Origin: Mesobacterium_A hydrothermale
GTDB taxonomy: Bacteria; Pseudomonadota; Alphaproteobacteria; Rhodobacterales; Rhodobacteraceae
DNA: 64,000 bases
Direction: 5' to 3'
Assembly: GCF_035818635.1 (NCBI RefSeq)
Contig: NZ_JAYLLH010000008.1
Coordinates: forward strand, 62,001-126,000
Made by a program: the position numbers and the translations under genes. A model generated the notes under the pieces. That model was given only the letters and a program-made list of their open reading frames with translations. It did not search any database and was not told where the DNA came from. Below are positions 60,499 to 64,000 of the stretch, in pieces. Each line of letters begins with the position of its first letter. Position 1 is the first letter of the stretch.

Positions 60499-60888
60499 AT
60501 GGAAAAAGACTACGAGGACATTCCCGGCACCTTCGTCTTCGACGCCGACCGGTCGCGCGAGGGCTATCACCTGAACCAGTTCTGCATTTCCCTGCGGCTG
60601 CAGAAGAACCGTGATGCCTTCAACGCCGACGAGGAAGCCTATCTGGACAAGTACCCGATGACGGCGGACCAGCGCGAGGCGGTGCTGAAGCGCGACTGGA
60701 ACCGGCTGCTCGAACTGGGCGGGAACATCTATTACACCTCGAAACTGGCCGCCAACGACGGGATCAACTTCCAGAACCTTGCCGGGATCATGACCGGCAT
60801 GGGCGTCGAGGCCTATCGCGACATGATGCTGCACGGCGGCCGGTCGATCGAGGGCAACCGTTACAAATCTGAATGGGAGGACGAGTGA
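60499..60888 (+). CDS. ligA: protocatechuate 4,5-dioxygenase alpha subunit (LigA-like, copy 2)
   Basis: 129 aa. The LigA pattern is complete: FDADRSREGYHLNQFCISLR, DKYPMTADQREAVLKRDW and GGNIYYTSKLAANDGI. AAGGAG at 60487-60492 supports the ATG. Its stop overlaps the start of ligB copy 2 as TGATG. It differs from copy 1 mainly at both ends. Confidence 0.9.
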   Translation: MEKDYEDIPGTFVFDADRSREGYHLNQFCISLRLQKNRDAFNADEEAYLDKYPMTADQREAVLKRDWNRLLELGGNIYYTSKLAANDGINFQNLAGIMTGMGVEAYRDMMLHGGRSIEGNRYKSEWEDE

Positions 60889-61769
60889 TGGCACGGATCA
60901 TCGCCGGCGTGGGCTGTTCCCACGTCCCCGCAATCGGTGTCGCCATGGACACGCATATCACCGATCAGCCCTATTGGCAGCCGGTCTTCAAGGGGTTTGA
61001 AAAAAGCCGCGCGTGGATGAAGGACAACACGCCCGACGTGATCTTCCTTGTCTACAACGACCACTGCACCGCGTTCGACGCATCGTGCATCCCGACCTTC
61101 GCGCTGGGGGCGGCAGCGGAATTCCAGCCCGCCGACGAAGGCTGGGGCCCGCGCCCTGTGCCGGTGGTGAAGAACCACCAGAAACTGGCGAGCCATATTG
61201 CGCAGTCGCTGATCCTGGACGAATTCGACATGACCATCATGAACGAGATGGAGGTCGACCACGGGCTGACCGTACCGCTGTCGGTGATGTTCGGCGACAA
61301 GACACCCGAAGACGACTGGCCCTGCCTTGTGATCCCGCTGGCGGTCAATGTGGTGCAGTACCCTGCCCCCACCGGGAACCGCTGTTACAACCTTGGGAAG
61401 GCCATCCGCCGCGCGATCGAAAGCTATCCCGAAGATCTGAACGTGATGATTTTCGGCACCGGCGGCATGAGCCACCAGTTGCAATACAAGCGCGCCGGCC
61501 TGATCAACCCGGAATGGGACAACGCGTTCCTTGACCGGCTGACCAGCGACCCGGTGGGGCTGAGCCAGATTCCCCATGTCGAATACCTGCGCGAAGCCGG
61601 GTCCGAAGGCGTGGAAATGGTGATGTGGCACGTCATGCGCGGCGCGCTGGAAGACAACGTGGTCGAGGTGCACCGCCATTATCACGTCCCCGCGTCGAAC
61701 ACCGCCGTGGGCCATATCATCCTGGAAAACCGTTCGTATCACGACGCCCGCAAGATCGCGGCGGAATAG
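60888..61769 (+). CDS. ligB: protocatechuate 4,5-dioxygenase beta subunit (LigB-like, copy 2)
   Basis: 293 aa catalytic subunit. H12 (GCSHVPAIG) and H59 (YNDHCTAF) fit the Fe(II) ligands, catalytic His in GTGGMSHQLQY, and C-terminal EGVEMVMWHVMRGA. Since it is in one operon with ligC, this pair is the better candidate for the true protocatechuate 4,5-dioxygenase, producing 4-carboxy-2-hydroxymuconate-6-semialdehyde. Confidence 0.92.
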   Translation: MARIIAGVGCSHVPAIGVAMDTHITDQPYWQPVFKGFEKSRAWMKDNTPDVIFLVYNDHCTAFDASCIPTFALGAAAEFQPADEGWGPRPVPVVKNHQKLASHIAQSLILDEFDMTIMNEMEVDHGLTVPLSVMFGDKTPEDDWPCLVIPLAVNVVQYPAPTGNRCYNLGKAIRRAIESYPEDLNVMIFGTGGMSHQLQYKRAGLINPEWDNAFLDRLTSDPVGLSQIPHVEYLREAGSEGVEMVMWHVMRGALEDNVVEVHRHYHVPASNTAVGHIILENRSYHDARKIAAE

Positions 61770-61781
61770 GAAGGAAAAGAC

Positions 61782-62726
61782 ATGCGGATTTGTGTCGCTG
61801 GCGCCTATGGCGCTTTCGGGATCAAGCACCTTGACGCGCTGGCCAATATCGACGGCGTGACCGTGACCTCGGTCATGGGGCCGACCCGGGCCAAGATCGA
61901 CGCACTGGCCGCCGAGCGGGGCATCGGCCACGCCGCCACCACGCTGGAGGACTGCATCGCCCGCGATGACGTGGACGCGGTGATCCTGGCCACGCCCACC
62001 CAGTTGCACGCCGCACAGGCCATTGCCTGCATGAAGGCCGGCAAGCCGGTGCTGGTGGAAATCCCGATGGCGGATTCGCTGGCCGATTCCGAAGAGATCG
62101 TGCGCGTCCAGCGCGAGACCGGGGTTCTGGCCATGGCCGGCCAGGTGCGCCGCTTCAACCCGTCGCACCAGTGGATCCACAACAAGATCGTGGCCGGCGA
62201 GCTGAAGGTCCAGCAGATGGACGTGCAGACCTATTTCTTCCGCCGGTCGAACATGAACGCCAAGGGCGAGCCGCGATCCTGGACCGACCATCTGCTGTGG
62301 CACCACGCCTGCCACACGGTTGATCTGTTCCAGTACCAGACCGGCGAAACCGTGTCGCAGTGCTACGGCCTGGAAGGCCCGCACCACCCTGATCTGGGCA
62401 TCGCGATGGACATGTCCATCGGCATGAAGACGCCGTCGGGTGCGATCTGCACCCTGTCGCTGTCGTTCAACAACGACGGGCCGCTGGGCACGTTCTTTCG
62501 CTATATCTGCGACAACGGCACCTATATCGCCCGCTATGACGACCTTTATGACGGGCGCGAGAACCAGATCGACCTGTCGGACGTGGCGGTGTCGAACAAC
62601 GGGATCGAACTGATCGACCGCGAATTCGTTGCCGCGATCCAGGAAGGCCGCGAGCCCAACGGCTCTGTCGCCCAGGTTCTGGAGGCGATGCGCACACTGG
62701 ACCGGATCGAAAAGAGCTTCGCCTGA
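61782..62726 (+). CDS. ligC: 4-carboxy-2-hydroxymuconate-6-semialdehyde dehydrogenase
   Basis: 314 aa Gfo/Idh/MocA-fold NAD(P)-dependent oxidoreductase. The N-terminal VAGAYGAFGIKHLDAL is the dinucleotide-binding loop, with KPVLVEIPMADS the conserved EKP-type position and WTDHLLWHHACHTVDLFQY the catalytic region. It oxidises the ring-cleavage product to 2-pyrone-4,6-dicarboxylate, the substrate of LigI. Length and gene context agree with LigC. It follows ligB by 12 nt. Confidence 0.93.
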   Translation: MRICVAGAYGAFGIKHLDALANIDGVTVTSVMGPTRAKIDALAAERGIGHAATTLEDCIARDDVDAVILATPTQLHAAQAIACMKAGKPVLVEIPMADSLADSEEIVRVQRETGVLAMAGQVRRFNPSHQWIHNKIVAGELKVQQMDVQTYFFRRSNMNAKGEPRSWTDHLLWHHACHTVDLFQYQTGETVSQCYGLEGPHHPDLGIAMDMSIGMKTPSGAICTLSLSFNNDGPLGTFFRYICDNGTYIARYDDLYDGRENQIDLSDVAVSNNGIELIDREFVAAIQEGREPNGSVAQVLEAMRTLDRIEKSFA

Positions 62727-62848
62727 CGCTCCCTGACCGGGGTGTGCCAGGTGCATGCCCCGGCCTTTTTCCCTGCGGGCACAAGAGATTGCAGCGAAGC
62801 CGCAATTTCTGCTTGTCATCGCCCGCCCTCCCCCATAGACAGGCCAGC

Positions 62849-62938
62849 GGAGACGTGGCCGAGTGGTCGAAGGCGCTCCCCTGCTAAGGGAGTAGACGGG
62901 AAACCGTCTCGAGGGTTCGAATCCCTTCGTCTCCGCCA
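62849..62938 (+). tRNA. tRNA-Ser (GCT)
   Basis: 90-nt class II tRNA with acceptor GGAGACG / CGTCTCC, anticodon GCT (CTGCTAA), a long variable arm (TAGACGGGAAACCGTCT) and T-arm GAGGGTTCGAATCCCTT. The CCA end is encoded (62936-62938). Its 3' end is the probable target of the element whose broken integrase follows. Confidence 0.97.
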
Positions 62939-63037
62939 CTTGACCTGTAACCCACTGGTCAATCTACAGTTTTCCAAGAGCGAAACTGGCAAATCCGGCT
63001 CCTGCTACAGAATACTGCTACAGTGGGAGCGCCAAGG

Positions 63038-63722
63038 ATGGGCATTACTCCGCATCTCGTGCTTCGCGGCACGACATATTATTTTCGCATGGCCGTGCCC
63101 CGCCACCTCGTCAAAAAGGTGGGTCGGGCCGAAGTCTCGACCTCTCTGAGAACTGTTCATCGCAAGGAGGCGACGCTAAGATGTCGCTATCTAAGCAATT
63201 CGTTGGACGTTTATTTTCAGGGGCTTGGAATGCAAGATGGCCCGAGCATTGAGGACATTGACGCCGAGATATAGGCGTACTTCCAGCGGGCGCTGAACTG
63301 GTCGCTGGAATACACCGAGGTGTTCATGGACGATCCGACGCTTGATGCTGACGCAGAAGCGGCAGGGATGCCTGATCTGATCGGGCACTATCAGGCCCAG
63401 CTCAAGTCCGGCAAGTTCAGTCAAGCCGTGCAGAGCGATGCAAGCGACCTTCTGGCTCCCTTACTCCCCATCGGAGGCAAGGCCGACCTGACACGCCTGT
63501 CGCGGTATCGTGCAAGCGAAGATCGAACAGTTCCGCCGCCTCATGGGGGATTTGACAGGGGACTACTCCGGCCTTGGTCAAGGCGATCCGCGATTTGCGG
63601 GGATGGCCGCGACGGGCTATCCGCCGCTGGCGGGTGATGAGGACGAAACAGACGGCGAAACATTGCAATCAATTGCAACGCGGTTCCGCGCTCATAAAGA
63701 AGAAGTCGGTGACCTGTTGTGA
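63038..63722 (+). pseudogene. decayed tyrosine integrase next to tRNA-Ser
   Basis: Reading frames carry pieces of an integrase of the type with an N-terminal DUF6538-like domain (HLVLRGTTYYFRMAVPRHLV, then VSTSLRTVHRKEATLR). The frame is cut by TAG after DIDAEI (63272), continues in frame as AYFQRALNWSLEYTEVFMDD and LDADAEAAGMPDLI, then shifts around 63500 to KIEQFRRLMGDLTGDYSGLG. It stops at 63722 without a catalytic domain. At least one nonsense change, one frameshift and loss of the 3' half are therefore seen. It marks an old integration at the tRNA-Ser gene. Confidence 0.82.
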
Positions 63723-64000
63723 GCCTGTCCGAGACCCCCGATATTGTCGTGATCGGCGGCGGCAATGCCGCGCTTTGTGCCGCAATCACCGCCGCCGAGG
63801 CAGGTGCCCGCGTGCTGATCCTTGAAGCCGCGCCAAAGGCCTATCGCGGCGGCAATTCCCGCCACACGCGGAACTTTCGCTGTATGCATCATGGGCCGCT
63901 GGGCCCGCTGGTCGACAGCTACACCGAAGAGGAATACCTGGCTGACCTGCTGAAAGTCACCGGCGGCAAGACCCACGAAGGATTGGCGCGACTGGCGATC
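63719..64000 (+). CDS. tcuA: FAD-dependent tricarballylate dehydrogenase-like protein (partial, runs off the window)
   Basis: The first 94 codons of a flavoprotein from a GTG at 63719. IVVIGGGNAALCAAITAAEA is the Rossmann FAD-binding motif (GGGNAA), followed by a glutamate at the end of strand 2 (VLILEA) and YRGGNSRHTRNFR. The GGGNAALCAA and RGGNS pair is the pattern of TcuA, which oxidises tricarballylate to cis-aconitate; other FAD-binding dehydrogenases of the fumarate reductase type remain possible. The start overlaps the end of the broken integrase frame by 4 nt, so the native start could have been disturbed by the insertion. Confidence 0.7.
   Translation, partial: MSLSETPDIVVIGGGNAALCAAITAAEAGARVLILEAAPKAYRGGNSRHTRNFRCMHHGPLGPLVDSYTEEEYLADLLKVTGGKTHEGLARLAI

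Overview
The window looks like a high-GC alphaproteobacterial chromosome of the Rhodobacterales (Roseobacter-like) type. Signs are three-part TRAP uptake systems with twin-arginine-type binding proteins, a small conserved protein of the DUF6280 type, a CAF17/YgfZ protein next to a TIGR04283-type glycosyltransferase, DUF2852, a bacterial arginyl/leucyl-tRNA-protein transferase, and generally GC-rich codon use. No rRNA or CRISPR array was seen; two tRNA genes are present (Cys-GCA and Ser-GCT).

Layout. Positions 1-6300 hold a leftward TRAP transporter plus N-formylglutamate amidohydrolase operon, a divergent RpiR-type regulator with a palindromic operator between them, and a PLP aminotransferase. 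Positions 6400-12000 hold housekeeping-type genes (class V aminotransferase, CX5R phosphatase with an MsbA-like ABC exporter, glycosyltransferase, YgfZ). Positions 12400-16850 carry two tandem RTX nonapeptide-repeat proteins, each with its own terminator. EF-P, a DUF6280-type protein, a PopZ-like acidic protein, a TolC-type outer-membrane protein and a protein-L-isoaspartate methyltransferase-like protein follow up to a tRNA-Cys gene at 21763.

Positions 21790-42810 are the most unusual part: two phage-like islands in tandem, bounded by three identical 47-bp copies of the 3' end of the tRNA-Cys gene (21790, 32870, 42764). Each island has its own tyrosine integrase and a compact head module (HK97-type portal, prohead protease, major capsid protein, HNH nuclease, head-closure protein, connector, large terminase). 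Neither has any tail, baseplate, holin or lysin gene. This is the gene content of capsid-forming phage-inducible chromosomal islands, satellites that make their own heads and borrow tails. Island 1 (11.1 kb) also carries a primase-polymerase, a RepA-type helicase and an iteron-like repeat cluster. Island 2 (9.9 kb) lacks replication genes but has a Cro/CI-like regulator with two matching palindromic operators. Because int of each island reads out through att, the tandem layout places the replication genes of island 1 directly downstream of int of island 2.

Positions 42859-47700 return to chromosome: a thiamine-diphosphate enzyme, a TauE/SafE permease, DUF2852 and RDD membrane proteins, and Bpt. 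Positions 48076-62726 form a catabolic cluster for protocatechuate-like aromatic acids by 4,5-ring cleavage: a TRAP transporter (48076-52585), an alpha/beta hydrolase, LigB, LigA, LigI, GalD, LigK, a cytochrome b561, GalB, a LysR regulator with two helix-turn-helix domains, and a rightward ligA-ligB-ligC operon. Together LigAB, LigC, LigI, GalD, GalB and LigK account for every step from protocatechuate to pyruvate and oxaloacetate, and LigAB is present twice. A tRNA-Ser gene at 62849 is followed by a decayed integrase, the trace of another island, and the window ends inside a tricarballylate-dehydrogenase-like gene.
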